Notes under the pieces: generated by a model
Seen by the model: only the letters and a program-made list of their open reading frames with translations
Databases searched by the model: none
Told to the model about the DNA's origin: nothing
NCBI GenBank assembly: GCA_030765055.1
Contig: CM060955.1
Span: 157,138,006-157,202,005, forward strand
DNA length: 64,000 bases
From: Mantis religiosa
Lineage: Eukaryota; Arthropoda; Insecta; Mantodea; Mantidae
Reading direction: 5' to 3'
In this document: piece by piece, positions 1 to 10,055 of the stretch
Layout of the letters: each line of letters starts with the position of its first letter
Position numbering within the stretch: position 1 is the first letter of the stretch
Position numbers and translations under genes: made by a program

Positions 1-660
1 TAAATCAAACTATTAAAAGCAGCAAATTTATGTGAAAAAGGGTTAAAACTTTTATTTTTTATGTAATTATCAATATGAGTAGATTTCCTATAAATACCAA
101 AATCTAATTTATTATTATTTCTTATTATCTTCAAATCTAGAAAAGGAAGAAATCCATTAATTTCAGTTTCTAAAGTGAATTTTATAGCTTTATCTTGTAA
201 ATTTAGTAATTTTAAAGCATCGTTAATTTGTTTATCAGGAACAATAGCAAAAATCTCATCGGCATATCTATACCAGGTTTTAAAAATCAAAAGAAAAGCT
301 TTAGTGATTTGCATTTCGAAAAAACTGATAAAAAGATCAGCAAGAAAAGGTGAAAGAGGATTACCCATTACTAAGCCAGAAGTTTCTTGAAAAATTTCAC
401 CATTAAAAGTGAAAAAATTTTGATCCAAACAAAAATAAGTAAGTTTAACAAAATCAACTATTAACTCATCATGTACATTTATTGAATTCAACCATTTTTT
501 AAAATAAATCAAAAGTTTTTCTCTAGGAATACTAGGAAATAAGGCAGTTACATCAAAAGAAATAAGTTGATCTGTTTTAGATAATACAACACTGTCAATC
601 TTTTTTACTAGTTCAAAAGAATTTTTAATACTTAAACTTTCAAACTTATGATTGACTACG
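1..660 (-). mobile_element. Penelope-like element, reverse transcriptase fragment
   Basis: Read on the minus strand this stretch encodes a Penelope-like reverse transcriptase core. Visible in order are ISFDVTALFPSIPREKL, a segment reading GLVMGNPLSPFLADLF, then WYRYADEIFAIVPDKQIN. Penelope RTs copy element RNA onto chromosomal DNA and normally carry a C-terminal GIY-YIG nuclease, which here would lie beyond base 1. The catalytic YADD box reads Y-A-D-E (positions 255-266), so the enzyme would be inactive. The frame is otherwise fairly open. It is colinear with the copy at 9167-9805 and lies in the intron upstream of the transporter exons. Confidence 0.85.
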
Positions 661-667
661 AAGTTGA

Positions 668-705
668 CTGATGATGAAAACAATCTGTTTTTGAAATTGA
701 TCTCC
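668..705 (+). ncRNA. Hammerhead-like motif beside Penelope fragment
   Basis: CTGATGA at 668-674 is followed by TGAAAACA, a short loop, TGTTTTT and GAAAT. This is the order of a hammerhead core (CUGAUGA, stem II, GAAA). Stem II can pair AAAACA with TGTTTT. I see no convincing stem I or III, so this is likely a remnant. Penelope-like elements are known to carry hammerhead motifs. Confidence 0.35.
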
Positions 706-789
706 ATTAGAAAGAAGAGTTAACACCATTTTCTTAAGATAAGTGAAGCCTTTTGTTATAAATATTTATATTTGTGTAATATAAATTGC

Positions 790-1240
790 TTCGCTGTAGC
801 TAGCTTCATTTTCTACGTAATAAGAAACAGTTTTTCTTTGTAACTTTTGATCAGGTGTCAACAAATGCAGCAGCCATCTTGCCCAGACCTTGTGAAAGCC
901 CAAAACATTACTTAAAATATTACCTGCACGTTCTTTTGATATGTTTACAGCCTCTGCTATCTCAAACAACTTTAATCTGCTGTCTTCCAGTACTAAATTA
1001 TCAATTTTTTCAATGGTCTCTGGAGTTGTGACTTCCACAGGGCGTCTAGAGCGAGGCTCATCACTGTGCTCGTACATGCCATTTTAAACTCTGCAACCCA
1101 CCGTTTATCATTGTATATGAAGGAGCAGAGTCTTTCAATGTACTGTCCATTCCCTCCTTGATTTCTTTAGGTGTTAAACCTTTCAAATGGAAGTATTTAA
1201 TCACTGCTCATTTTTCACAATCCTCCATGTTTGTGAAACC
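790..1240 (-). pseudogene. Mariner transposase N-terminal remnant
   Basis: The minus strand encodes the amino-terminal paired helix-turn-helix region of a mariner transposase. From about 1235 it reads KYFHLKGLTPKEIKEG, then DEPRSRRPVEVTTPETIEK, then LVLEDSRLKLFEIAEAVNIS, then LLTPDQKLQRKTVS. The frame is broken near 1080, and it stops at the point where the Penelope-related sequence begins (about 820). No catalytic aspartates remain. The family cuts and pastes at TA; no terminal repeat was found here. It is a dead fragment in the upstream intron. Confidence 0.75.
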
Positions 1241-1270
1241 TCTACACTTTTCTTGTTTAAAATGCTGTCA

Positions 1271-1777
1271 TTCAAAACCTAAATAAGTTATTGACCTGTA
1301 ACTATGGATACAAGCTAGTCTAGAGTTAAACTATATGATGATATCTATCAAACTGACCCAGTGGCGCCATCTCTATGTGAGACCCGTGACTTATCAGCTA
1401 GCTGACCCTATATAAGAAATAGACAAAAACTTACTACACAAAAAATGTGGATATCTTAAAATTATACCTTTGTTTTAAACAGCAGTTCTGTCACATCACC
1501 CATTTCCAAGATATCTGTTGATTTGAATTTTTCAATACTTTTGTCAGTTCTTTCCGCATCATGAAAGAGGATAGAATTTTAAGAGCAGCAAACAGCCATT
1601 CACTTTTGTATTTTTGAGGATGCATATAGTACAGCTTATAACACTATGGAGGGAGTCTGAACTAAGACAATCAGTACTTTTATTATTTGAAAATCTTTTC
1701 ACTGTATTTTGAGGCATAAGGATGAAGAAACAAAGACATAAGGGGCAGAATGAATGATACCTGATACACTCTCTTAT
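1271..1777. other. Intronic sequence, nothing recognised
   Basis: AT-rich sequence upstream of the first transporter exon. I see no reading frame, repeat end or RNA motif that I can support. Confidence 0.5.
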
Positions 1778-2573
1778 TAATATAATTTTGAGTCGAACTA
1801 ATACTCAATGCTCCACTTATTGCTAGTATTTACCTAGAACGCGTTTCATTAGATCTTCCTAACATCATCAGCTGTTGTCGACTAATGGATGTTAGTTTGG
1901 TGAACTTCTTGGAGATGATAGGTGCACTTCTGTCGGTATCTTGATGAACTTGAAGTTTGGGTTTTCTTCAAAGGTAGTGTCAAAATTAAACAATTTTCTT
2001 TCATATTTCTTTATGAAGATTTTTTTCCCACGTGGTTAATGCAGCTGGACCTTGGAAACTTTTTAATAAGTGGATTTCTTGTTCTATATCATGATTCTCC
2101 TTCCAAAAATGGTACCTTACCGCTGATTTATCTATTTCTTTGTTCCTGATGTTCCTAAAATGCGCTTTAAGCCTAAGCTCTTTAAGCATTTTAGGAACAT
2201 CAGGAACAAGGAAATAGTTAAATCAGCAGTAAGGTACCATTTTTGGAAGGAGAATCATGATATAGAACAAGAAATCCACTTATTAAAAAGTTTCCAAGGT
2301 CCAGCTGCATTAACCACGTGGGAAAAAAATCTTCATAAAGAAATATGAAAGAAAATTGTTTAATTTTGACACTACCTTTGAAGAAAACCCAAACTTCAAG
2401 TTCATCAAGATACCAACAGAGACGCACTTATTGCCTCCAGTGAGTTCACCAAACCAACATCCATTAGTCGACAACAGCTGATGATGTTAGGAAGTTCCTA
2501 ACGAAATGCATTCCAGGTAAATACTAGTAATAAATGGAGCATTGAGTATTAGTTCAACTCAAAATTATATTAA
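1778..2573. repeat. Fold-back pair of Penelope 3' ends
   Basis: The two halves are near-perfect reverse complements of each other, meeting near 2167-2182. Each arm encodes the end of a Penelope GIY-YIG protein: HFRNIRNKEIVKSAVRYHFW, then KSFQGPAALTTWEKNLHKEI and a stop. The right arm carries this on plus (2178-2348) and the left arm on minus (2001-2189). Outward of the coding part each arm has a hammerhead-like motif: minus strand at 1830-1871 and plus strand at 2478-2520, where stem II GTTAGGA pairs with TCCTAAC before GAAA. The arms differ at a few positions, so this is a real, somewhat aged inverted repeat. Confidence 0.8.
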
Positions 2574-2689
2574 TTTTGTGCTTCGTTGTATCATAGTCCT
2601 TACACTTTGGAATACTCTCTTATGTTTTGGAGCTGCCATTTTGATAAATACAGATGACAACAGTAACCTTCATTATTACAACTCCTATT

Positions 2690-2905
2690 AACTTGAGGTG
2701 GCAGCTGGGTAGAGATGTACACTAAATGAATTAGTCTGTTACCAATTCTGAAAGGAGACTGAGGAAGATTTTATATATTTGGAGCCATCACTGGTACATG
2801 CATCAACTACTCCATATGTATAAATTATCTCCAGCTTTCTTTTTAGGATTGGTGATAGACAATTTATTTAGTGTACCTCTTTACTCAGCTGCCAGCTCAA
2901 GTTAA
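2690..2905. mobile_element. Short inverted-repeat transposon (MITE) with TTAA ends
   Basis: Inverted terminal repeats of about 35 bases start CTTGAGGTGGCAGCTG (from 2692) and end CAGCTGCCAGCTCAAG (to 2901). TTAA flanks both ends (2688-2691 and 2902-2905). There is no coding capacity in about 210 bp. A TTAA duplication is typical of the piggyBac superfamily, so a non-autonomous piggyBac-type MITE is the best reading, though the terminal bases are not the usual CCC. It sits 150 bases upstream of transporter exon 3057-3141. Confidence 0.65.
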
Positions 2906-3056
2906 TTGGACTATACACTTATAGTCTCAAGAGCTGGGCAGGGTTTCAACAAATTCCACAATTTCAATGATAGAAATAGAACAGTAATTAAAAATAAGTA
3001 AGAAAGTATGTATTCTGTATTTTAGATACCATTAAGCATTTGTTTTCTATTTTCAG

Positions 3057-3141
3057 CTCATTGCTACGCCATTTGCATTTGGAAGTGTCTACTTCGATCC
3101 ACTTTGGGCAATGATTACACTAGCAATCTCTTATTTCTTTG
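3057..3141 (+). CDS. Spinster-like MFS transporter, internal exon
   Basis: This 85-base exon encodes 28 residues beginning LIATPFAFGSVYFDPLWAMI and ending in SYFF, plus the first base of a split codon. It is preceded by a good acceptor (TTTTCTATTTTCAG) and followed by donor GTAAGT. The split G joins the CT of the next exon to give alanine, which keeps the frame. The residues are hydrophobic and fit a transmembrane helix of a major-facilitator carrier. The next exon gives the family away. Earlier exons must lie before base 1, since none is visible between 1 and 3056. Confidence 0.8.
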
Positions 3142-3756
3142 GTAAGTTTTTATAATGCTTTAAGAGTAGCCACTTTTGTCTTTATTTATACCTGTAAATG
3201 TTACTTTTTCATTAGTTACAGCATGCTGCATATTACACGTACTTCCCTAAGTGCAATCTCATGGGAGTTTGTCTAAATTTGCCCATTATTTAAATTGTCC
3301 ATAAAAAGTTTTACATTTATTAGATACAGAACTCCAAATAGAGCATAAGAGAAGATAAACCTTTGAAGATCATCGTGTATCAACTAATTTAACTGTAACT
3401 CTCATTATACTTAAAGGGTTATGTGAATATACACGTTAAATGCTTGCCAATGAGTTATAGGTATTTAATTATTAATTGTAATGACTTTTATGTTTATTAA
3501 TTCATGTAGATATTATTAAATGTTCTGTTAATTGGTTCTGTTTGGTATCATATTATGAGAATTATGTTGGATTTAGATTCCTTTTTATTTAAAATTAAAG
3601 ATAATTATTAATTTATATATCACAAGCTACAGAAAGCATGTTTGTTTTGTCTCACCATTTAGCAGGATTAACAAGCCATTAATTCAATTGGTTAATGCCA
3701 TAGTAACCAAACACAAAATTAAATAGACATGACAATGCTCATCATTTGTTTCATTA

Positions 3757-3800
3757 CTGATGATGAGAGCAACAGCTCTTAAAACATGTCCTGTGAAAAA
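3757..3800 (+). ncRNA. Hammerhead-like motif in intron 1
   Basis: CTGATGA at 3757-3763 is followed by TGAGAGC, a four-base loop, GCTCTTA, then AAAACATGTCC. The stem pairs GAGAGC with GCTCTT. The downstream ACATGTCCT also follows the GAAA box of the motifs at 9035-9085 and 15303-15460, so this is a relic of the same family. The G of GAAA is lost here, so cleavage is unlikely. Confidence 0.4.
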
Positions 3801-4307
3801 CAGTGTTAGTCAAGCATCACTCCTTATGTAGTTCCAGAGTCAGTTTATAACATGTTTAGGCTATCTTGAATCAGATTCAGCTATTATTTACTTTGTCCTC
3901 CAAATTGGCCAGCATTGTTGATTGTGGCATAACTCTGCAACTATATAAGGAGTGATATTTGCCTGAATTAATGAGTACTCTAAAGTTCAAAGAAATTATG
4001 GCTGGAATCTTGGACACCATTCCTTTTGATGAGGCTGAAATCCCATGAAACACTCCTTCAGAATCAATACCAAAAAAGTTTCATATCTTTATAGTGTATT
4101 TTATTTTCCATTGTAGATAAATGTTAATTCCTTTTTAAATTATTTTAATACTCATTCTTCTGATTATTCAGGTTCATTTATTTTTATATCTGTTGGGTTT
4201 ATTTCTAAACTGCTTATTTATAAACAATAAATTTATTACAAGAAATAAAAGTAATTTTGATGTGTGTTTGTTGGTTTAACAGACTAACTTTGTATTTCTA
4301 CTTCCAG

Positions 4308-4505
4308 CTGAAATGTGGTTTGGCATAGTGTTTGCCATACTTGTTGAAATAGTGCCTCTGTCTGTAAGATCAACAACTGTGGGAGTGTTTCTTTTTGTGA
4401 TGAACAACATCGGTGGAAACCTGCCAATATTAGTGGATCCAATTACCAACGTTCTTGGATATCGTGAATCTCTATACATATTTTATGCTGGTGCATATCT
4501 TCTAA
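4308..4505 (+). CDS. Spinster-like MFS transporter, penultimate exon
   Basis: The exon encodes 66 residues including AEMWFGIVFAILVEIVPL, then VRSTTVGVFLFVMNNIGGNL, then ILVDPITNVLGYRESLYIFY. The pattern V-E-I-V-P-x-x-V-R-S-T followed by F-V-M-N-N-I-G-G-N-L-P matches the C-terminal helices of spinster-like major-facilitator transporters, which move lipids or small solutes across lysosomal or plasma membranes. The acceptor is TACTTCCAG and the donor GTAAGT. The last base (A, 4505) joins GC of the final exon to give serine. About two transmembrane helices are visible. The family call is firmer than the exact orthologue; another MFS subfamily is possible. Confidence 0.85.
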
Positions 4506-5738
4506 GTAAGTAATATTTTAAGTTTAGTTATGGAAAGTAACTAATCTTTTATATCAGTACCAATAACATCAAAGTTAAAATCAGCAAGTTATGAATATAT
4601 CTCGAACAAGTTTGAATGCATTAAATGCCTCATAATAAGTCATAACCAGACATCGGAGCCTGTACATCTTTAAAGAGATATAAAGTTTATGTGTCTCACA
4701 GTATATAACTGTCAGTCCCAAGAACAACACGCAGGGGTAGTCTGGTTCGCAACACGTAGCTTTAGTTTCATTACAACTACTGTTCGCTGCGTAGGTAGAT
4801 CTGTCTTCTAGGGAATGCAAATTTTTTGACATATTGTGTTAATAGTATTACTTTCAGAACAATTATTGGACAATCTCCATTTTATAAATCAAAAGTTTTG
4901 GGTATTATCAACAACCATTAAACAGCTTGAAGAATGTACTTTCGAGCTGTCTAAAAACAGTCGAGGAGGTGTCTACAAAAATTAACAATATAGAGAATGC
5001 ACCAAATTGAAGAAAAAAATAAATTGTCCAGTGTTCAACACAAAAATACTGTGTTTTCAGTGTTGCATAATATAAGAAATAAACTAAGTCTCAGACAAAC
5101 ATATGAAAATTATTTGTACTACTCATATGCACCATTAACATCATGCGACATTGAACAAACTTTCTTCCAATATTTTTATATTGTTTCAATGAGAGGCGCA
5201 GAAAATTCACATTCAACAATTTATGAATGAACATGGTTGTTCACTTTAATTCCCATATCGAAAGCAATGAGGAGAATGGCATATTGTAACGTAGCTTAAA
5301 TTTTGTATCCATACTGGACTTTGATGTCGCGCTTGGTCTTGTATAGTACCTGTGGGCGCACATTGATTGCTAAGGTGTACGGGATCCGATGTCTGGTCAT
5401 TACATTCAAAATAGTTTTATTTGTTTTAAAAACTAACTGGCTGTATGGTATATTTCACATAATTTTTGCAAATTCTAAACTTTAGAAACAATATTAACTG
5501 CATTGTAATTAAGCACGAAACCACAATAATTTTAAACATTCTGGCAACAGAATTTTCACTACCCATTTGCATTGTTTTATCCATCTCAAAATCAATAGAA
5601 CTAACGTTGTACCACTATTAAGATAAAAATTATGTTGCAAGTAAACCCATACCATTGCTGATCATTCTTCAGGGTACAGAACAAATGGATTATGATGAAC
5701 TTACCTAACTTGACAATGTTATGGGACATAAAATGAAG
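4506..5738. other. Intron 2, first part, nothing recognised
   Basis: Begins with donor GTAAGTAA. The rest is AT-rich sequence with no supported coding, repeat end or RNA signal. Confidence 0.5.
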
Positions 5739-5750
5739 TTAAGAAATGTT

Positions 5751-6380
5751 TTAGTTAATTGATGGAAATTAATCATTTCTCCACACTAGCCATATATAGG
5801 CTAAGATATTTGATGGATAGAGTCAACATGAAAAATTCAATGCCATGGCCGGGATTTGAACCACGGATCTCCTGGTTTCCGTCCAGTCGCTCTTAACCTT
5901 TGAGCTACCATGGCCAACGTCCGTCCTGACATTAAATTCTCCAGTCGACTGGAGAATTTAATGTCAGGACGGACGTTGGCCATGGTAGCTCAAAGGTTAA
6001 GAGCGACTGGACGGAAACCAGGAGATCCGTGGTTCAAATCCCGGCCATGGCATTGAATTTTTCATGTTGACTCTATCCATCAAATATCTTAGCCTATATA
6101 TGGCTAGTGTGGAGAAATGATTAATTTCCATCAATATGAGTTAAATGATGAAGCCTGGGATTTAAGTACTTACAATAGTAAGTCGCCACAAACGGTGTAT
6201 CTCGGATGCGAGAGCCCCTAGTGGTCTACCGGGGAAATATACGAGTCGACTGGAGAATTTAATGTCAGGACGGACGTTGGCCATGGTAGCTCAAAGGTTA
6301 AGAGCGACTGGACGGAAACCAGGAGATCCGTGGTTCAAATCCCGGCCATGGCATTGAATTTTTCATGTTGACTCTATCCA
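5751..6380. mobile_element. Palindromic tRNA-like retroposon with 12-bp target duplication
   Basis: A tRNA-like module (GCCATGG...CCATGGC acceptor stem, TAGCTC A-box, GGTTCAAATCCC B-box) occurs three times: minus at 5852-5917, plus at 5977-6051, plus at 6278-6352. The first two form a perfect palindrome from 5758 to 6135, centred on GTCGAC at 5944-5949. The third is a direct copy preceded by a head segment (about 6140-6277). The whole unit is flanked by the exact direct repeat TTAAGAAATGTT (5739-5750 and 6381-6392), which fits target-primed retroposition. The module has no T at anticodon-loop position 33 and a poorly paired T stem, so it is not a working tRNA. It lies in intron 2 of the transporter. 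Confidence 0.8.
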
Positions 6381-6392
6381 TTAAGAAATGTT

Positions 6393-7229
6393 GTTGGATG
6401 CACTTAATTAAATGGATATTTATTATTGTATTTATGTATGCATATTAAGCCATTTACATGAGAGTATAACATGTTATTTAGCCTAAGCTCTTTGCCTTTC
6501 ATATTCTTCTTTGCATTTTTCATCTAACCTAAAACCTTTAAATTTGTTTCCCCCCTTAAATTTTATAAGTGTCTTTTTGCTGTTCAATTCCATTTACTCT
6601 TTACTGTTTAGCCCTTGAGTAGTCGTGTGATGCTTTGTGATGTGAGTGGTCGCGTGGGCTACATATGTAGCCCATATAAAATTTCCTTTATGCATTGTTT
6701 ATAATTGTTTTCATAACCCTCTGGGATATTCCTTTATTTCTTTGTAGTGTTTACTTACATTCAAATTGAGTTTTATGAACCATTTCAGGCTGTTAAAAGA
6801 TTTAAAAGTGAGTGTTGTTTTGTGTTATTAATCGACTCCCAATTAACTTAATTTATACAACAACACTGTTTTCAACACTTCCATGAAAGGATTCATTTCA
6901 GGCTGATTTGATATTAAATTAAAGTATACTATGTGTCATGTAAAATACACGGTAAATTTGTTTATAATGTTCCTTTACATTCCTGAATCATATTAAGAGA
7001 GAATAATGACTCAAAGAACTAAGACAATCTTCAGTACTATTTCTATCGTACAGTCACACATAGGCCCTTCTTCCACTGCCAGATTGGTCCCACTACAAGT
7101 AGACATAATCCTGCTTCCCCTCTCCACTCAGACATTCCAATTTTTCCTAGAGCTAGTCTCAATGTGTGAACTATTAGTCTAACATGGAGAAAGTAAGTAA
7201 GTAAGAAAGTAATCTTTATTTTCATTTCA
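6393..7229. other. Intron 2, middle part, nothing recognised
   Basis: AT-rich intronic DNA between a retroposon and a LINE fragment. No supported feature. Confidence 0.5.
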
Positions 7230-7860
7230 ATTACAAATTATTATACATTTACATACTTATTACTGCTCTGAGTTGCTGGTTATCCTTGGGCCCAATAGAT
7301 TCAAACTCTGAGGTTGTCGAGCTAATGGATCCCTATTGACATCTTATCTAAATTAACTTCATCTTCATTTTCGTCATATTTACTTATCTTCCTCAACCAT
7401 TTGGCTTTGTCCAAAAAGTTCCCAATTTCAATTAAATGTTTTTACACTCATTAACTTCATTAATTGAATTTCTTTTGGTAACCTTGCCTGTTCCATTTTA
7501 CCTATCTTCTCCCTAAGCAACCTAATTTCTCCACATTCTAAAAGCAAATGCCATTCTTTATACCTTTGGTGACACAATGGGCATTTCTCCAGATTCCTCC
7601 CTCTTTCTAAACCCTTCAGTTTTACCTCCCCAGTTCTGGACCATGCAAATCTTTCTCTTGCAGCTTTATCACAAATATCAATGTATTTTTCCCTGTTCCA
7701 GATCACTTTTATCTCTCTATAAATTTCCAGTGAGCTTTTCAAGTTGAAGCTTCCTAACATTTCTTGCCTTTCAATATCTTCTGTGCTTAACCTAAGTTCT
7801 TTCCAAAATCCACTTTGCAGTAATTCCCAGTTGGAGAAAGTATGCAATTCACACAGTTTT
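7230..7860 (-). pseudogene. Non-LTR retrotransposon ORF2 C-terminus (family A)
   Basis: Minus-strand frame of 139 codons (7847-7428). It contains NREKYIDICDKAARERFAWS and then CPLCHQRYKEWHLLLECGE, a cysteine/histidine cluster typical of the tail of non-LTR reverse transcriptase proteins. The REKYIDICD motif is shared with fragments at 20564-20840 and 57941-58587, so all three derive from one LINE family. No polymerase or nuclease domain remains. Sequence 7230-7427 probably represents the 3' UTR. Confidence 0.7.
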
Positions 7861-8399
7861 GCTAATAGGTTAAAAATTCACAAGAATTTCCTGCTTGTCA
7901 CCAGTGTATATAAATTACTTTGCTAATGCTATTAAAATATATTTACAGTTATATTTAAAAGTGCCACAAAACAATAAGCTTTTCTTCACATGCTACAGAC
8001 ACTTTATTTGACAAAATCTGACAGTGCTTCCTAACTACTGAAGAGTTGCAATTGCTTCCGGAAGCCTACGAAGCATGGTATTCAAGGTTACGAATGTGTG
8101 AATACAGAAATATTCAATATTGAATGAGCTCGTGGAACTAGTCATTCGAGCTTAAGCAGCTGTCAAATTATCTGCAGCACTGCAGATGTTTGCGAAGTAA
8201 TTTTGAGTAAATAAAATATTGTTAGGCATTGTATTTTTCTTCTTTTTCTCCAAAAATTCTTGGGGAAGTGATGCTTCCAGCTCTTCATTGCATGCTTTGC
8301 CACTGCCTATATATGTTGTGATAAGTTAAGTCACAGCGCATTAAGTTCATCATAATCCCTAAGCAAACAATGAACAGTTTTAGTCCCCATGAGTCAAAT
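7861..8399. other. Intron 2, nothing recognised
   Basis: AT-rich sequence with no supported feature, apart from a few bases that may belong to the LINE end on its left. Confidence 0.5.
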
Positions 8400-8548
8400 G
8401 AAAATGTTTTAAATGCTGAAATATTACATAGAAAATGAAGCTAGTTATAGTGAAGATTTAAGAATTATACAAATATAACTATTTGTAACAAAAAACTTCA
8501 CTTATCTTAAGAAAATGATGTTGATTTTTCTTATTAGTTGAAGTTGAA

Positions 8549-8585
8549 ATCGATTTCACAAACCCTTGTTCGCGTCGTCAGTCAG
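8549..8585 (-). ncRNA. Hammerhead-like motif at Penelope 3' end
   Basis: On minus: CTGACGA, then CGCGAACAAGGGTTTGT, then GAAAT. Stem II pairs GCGAAC with GTTTGT using G-T wobbles. It lies just after the GIY-YIG reading frame, the expected place for a Penelope terminal ribozyme. Confidence 0.45.
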
Positions 8586-8948
8586 AGAAAACAAAGGAAG
8601 CTACTATGTTGTTATGTTTGTTCAGTACTACCAAAATCTGAAAATGAAACAAACTTCAGAACAGAATCAACTGCTGGTATTTCAAAATTGATTATGTGAT
8701 GTTTATTTTTTAAAGTAAATATCTTTTCCCAAACCATTATATCTATCGGACCATTTAATTGTTTTAATAATGTAACTTCAGGATTTATTTCATGGATAAA
8801 TGACCAAAAAAAATCTACTATGGCCGATTTATCAGTTTGTTTATACTTAATGTTATGAAAATGTTCTTTCGTTCTGGTTTCTAAATTACGTTTTGTCCTA
8901 CAAATATAAACCTGATCACAATCTAGACAATTAAACTGATAAATACCA

Positions 8949-9126
8949 AAATTTAACTGCATTGGAGCACCACAGTGAAGCGAGGTAATTATTAAATTAT
9001 AGATGAGTCATATTTATTACACATCTGCTTCACTTACATACCTAATTTGAGGACATGTTTCACAAACCATCATTCGCATCGTCAGCTCTTATGTGACTAA
9101 AGCTTGATCCAGTGGTGTGGGTTGTT
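8949..9126 (-). mobile_element. 178-bp hammerhead-bearing retroposon
   Basis: The GIY-YIG frame is interrupted by this stretch, and CTGATAAATACCA is repeated exactly on both sides (8936-8948 and 9127-9139), a 13-bp target duplication. Inside, the minus strand carries a hammerhead-like core at 9035-9085: CTGACGA, stem II GCGAA/TTTGT, GAAAC, then ACATGTCCT that can pair with AGGTATGT as stem III. A second copy at 18890-19040 has stem II GCAAA/TTTGC, so the pairing has been kept by base changes. Size and content resemble the animal retrozymes thought to be moved by Penelope elements. No protein is encoded. Confidence 0.65.
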
Positions 9127-9573
9127 CTGATAAATACCAGATTTTTTATTATTAAGACTTTCATCTTTATTTAGAGAAATGTAGTAAATTTTTAATACTA
9201 TATTTGTTTTGATGAACCAAAGTTATACCAAACTCTTTAAAAACTTTTTGAAATTGTTTATTAAACCAAGGATGGTAAGTACATTTTTTTAAATTATAAT
9301 CGTCTTTTATTTTTTTAAGGGTAGAAATATCATTAACAGTTTTTTTATATTTAAATTTTTCACTCTTCTTTTGCATAAAAACTTTATTATAACCGTATTA
9401 ATAATATGTTTATATTCTTTATTAAATTCCTCTTTATTCAGGGGTGTATTTATTAATCTAAAAATCAAACTATTAAAAACAGCAAATTGATGTGGAAAAG
9501 GGTTAAAACTTTTATTTTTTATGAAATTATCGATATGAATAGACCTTCTATAAATATCATAATCCAATTTATT

Positions 9574-9632
9574 ATTATTTATTATTATTTATTATTATTT
9601 ATTATTATTTCTTATTATTATTTATTATTATT
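9574..9632. repeat. ATTT/TTA microsatellite inside Penelope RT
   Basis: Runs of TTATTATTA broken by extra T bases, lying where Penelope RT codons are expected. The tract therefore grew in, or replaced, coding sequence. Confidence 0.85.
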
Positions 9633-9888
9633 GTGAATTTTATAGCTTTAGCTTGTAAATTTAGTAATTTTAAAGCGTCGTTAATTTGTTTATCAGGAAC
9701 AATAGCAAAAATATCATCAACAGACCTATACCAGGTTTTAAAAATCAAAGGGAATGCTTTAGTGACTTGCATTTCGAAAAAACTGATAAAAATATTATTG
9801 AAATATTATTGATAAAATATTATTGCTTTGCATTGCCCTAATGTGTGTTCTATAACTTAGACTATAGTTCTGTAAATTCTTTGTGCAG

Positions 9889-10055
9889 GCTCTGTAATGT
9901 TCCTCTTCACAACATTCCTTATGGGAGACTCCACGCAGAAGGACAACGAACTAAAGGATTCTGGACATGATAATGCTGCTTTCACAATTGACAGGGTAAT
10001 CACAATGAATGGAACCAGTAATGGTCTCTCACCAATGGAAGTCAGTAGGCTGTAA
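9889..10055 (+). CDS. Spinster-like MFS transporter, last exon
   Basis: After acceptor TTTGTGCAG the frame continues with split serine, then SVMFLFTTFLMGDSTQKDNE, then a polar cytoplasmic tail ending EVSRL and TAA at 10053-10055. The start completes the final transmembrane helix (SSVMFLFTTFLM) and the rest is a 40-residue hydrophilic C-terminus, normal for this class. All three exons share one phase solution, which strongly supports the gene. Intron 2 before it is 5.4 kb and filled with mobile elements. I see no intact AATAAA nearby; ATTAAA at 10188-10193 could serve. Confidence 0.85.

Larger units (their letters stand above)
8400..9805 (-). mobile_element. Penelope-like element with GIY-YIG nuclease
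   Basis: On the minus strand, 9805-9640 gives the RT core (KTWYRSVDDIFAIVPDKQIN). 9567-9167 gives the RT thumb and linker. 8951-8612 gives the GIY-YIG nuclease (FGIYQFNCLDCDQVYICRTK). The catalytic YADD box reads S-V-D-D and the YIG box reads Y-I-C, so both activities are probably lost. A (TTA) tract replaces part of the RT at 9574-9632. The nuclease is split after GIYQ by a 178-bp insertion (8949-9126). A plus-strand piece of the same element (about 8400-8545) abuts the 3' end, forming a fold-back. It lies inside transporter intron 2. Confidence 0.85.

Noticed and set aside
5976..6052. Functional tRNA gene
   Set aside because: Acceptor stem and boxes A and B are present, but the anticodon loop has C at position 33, the T stem pairs poorly, and the module is part of a dispersed, palindromic element.
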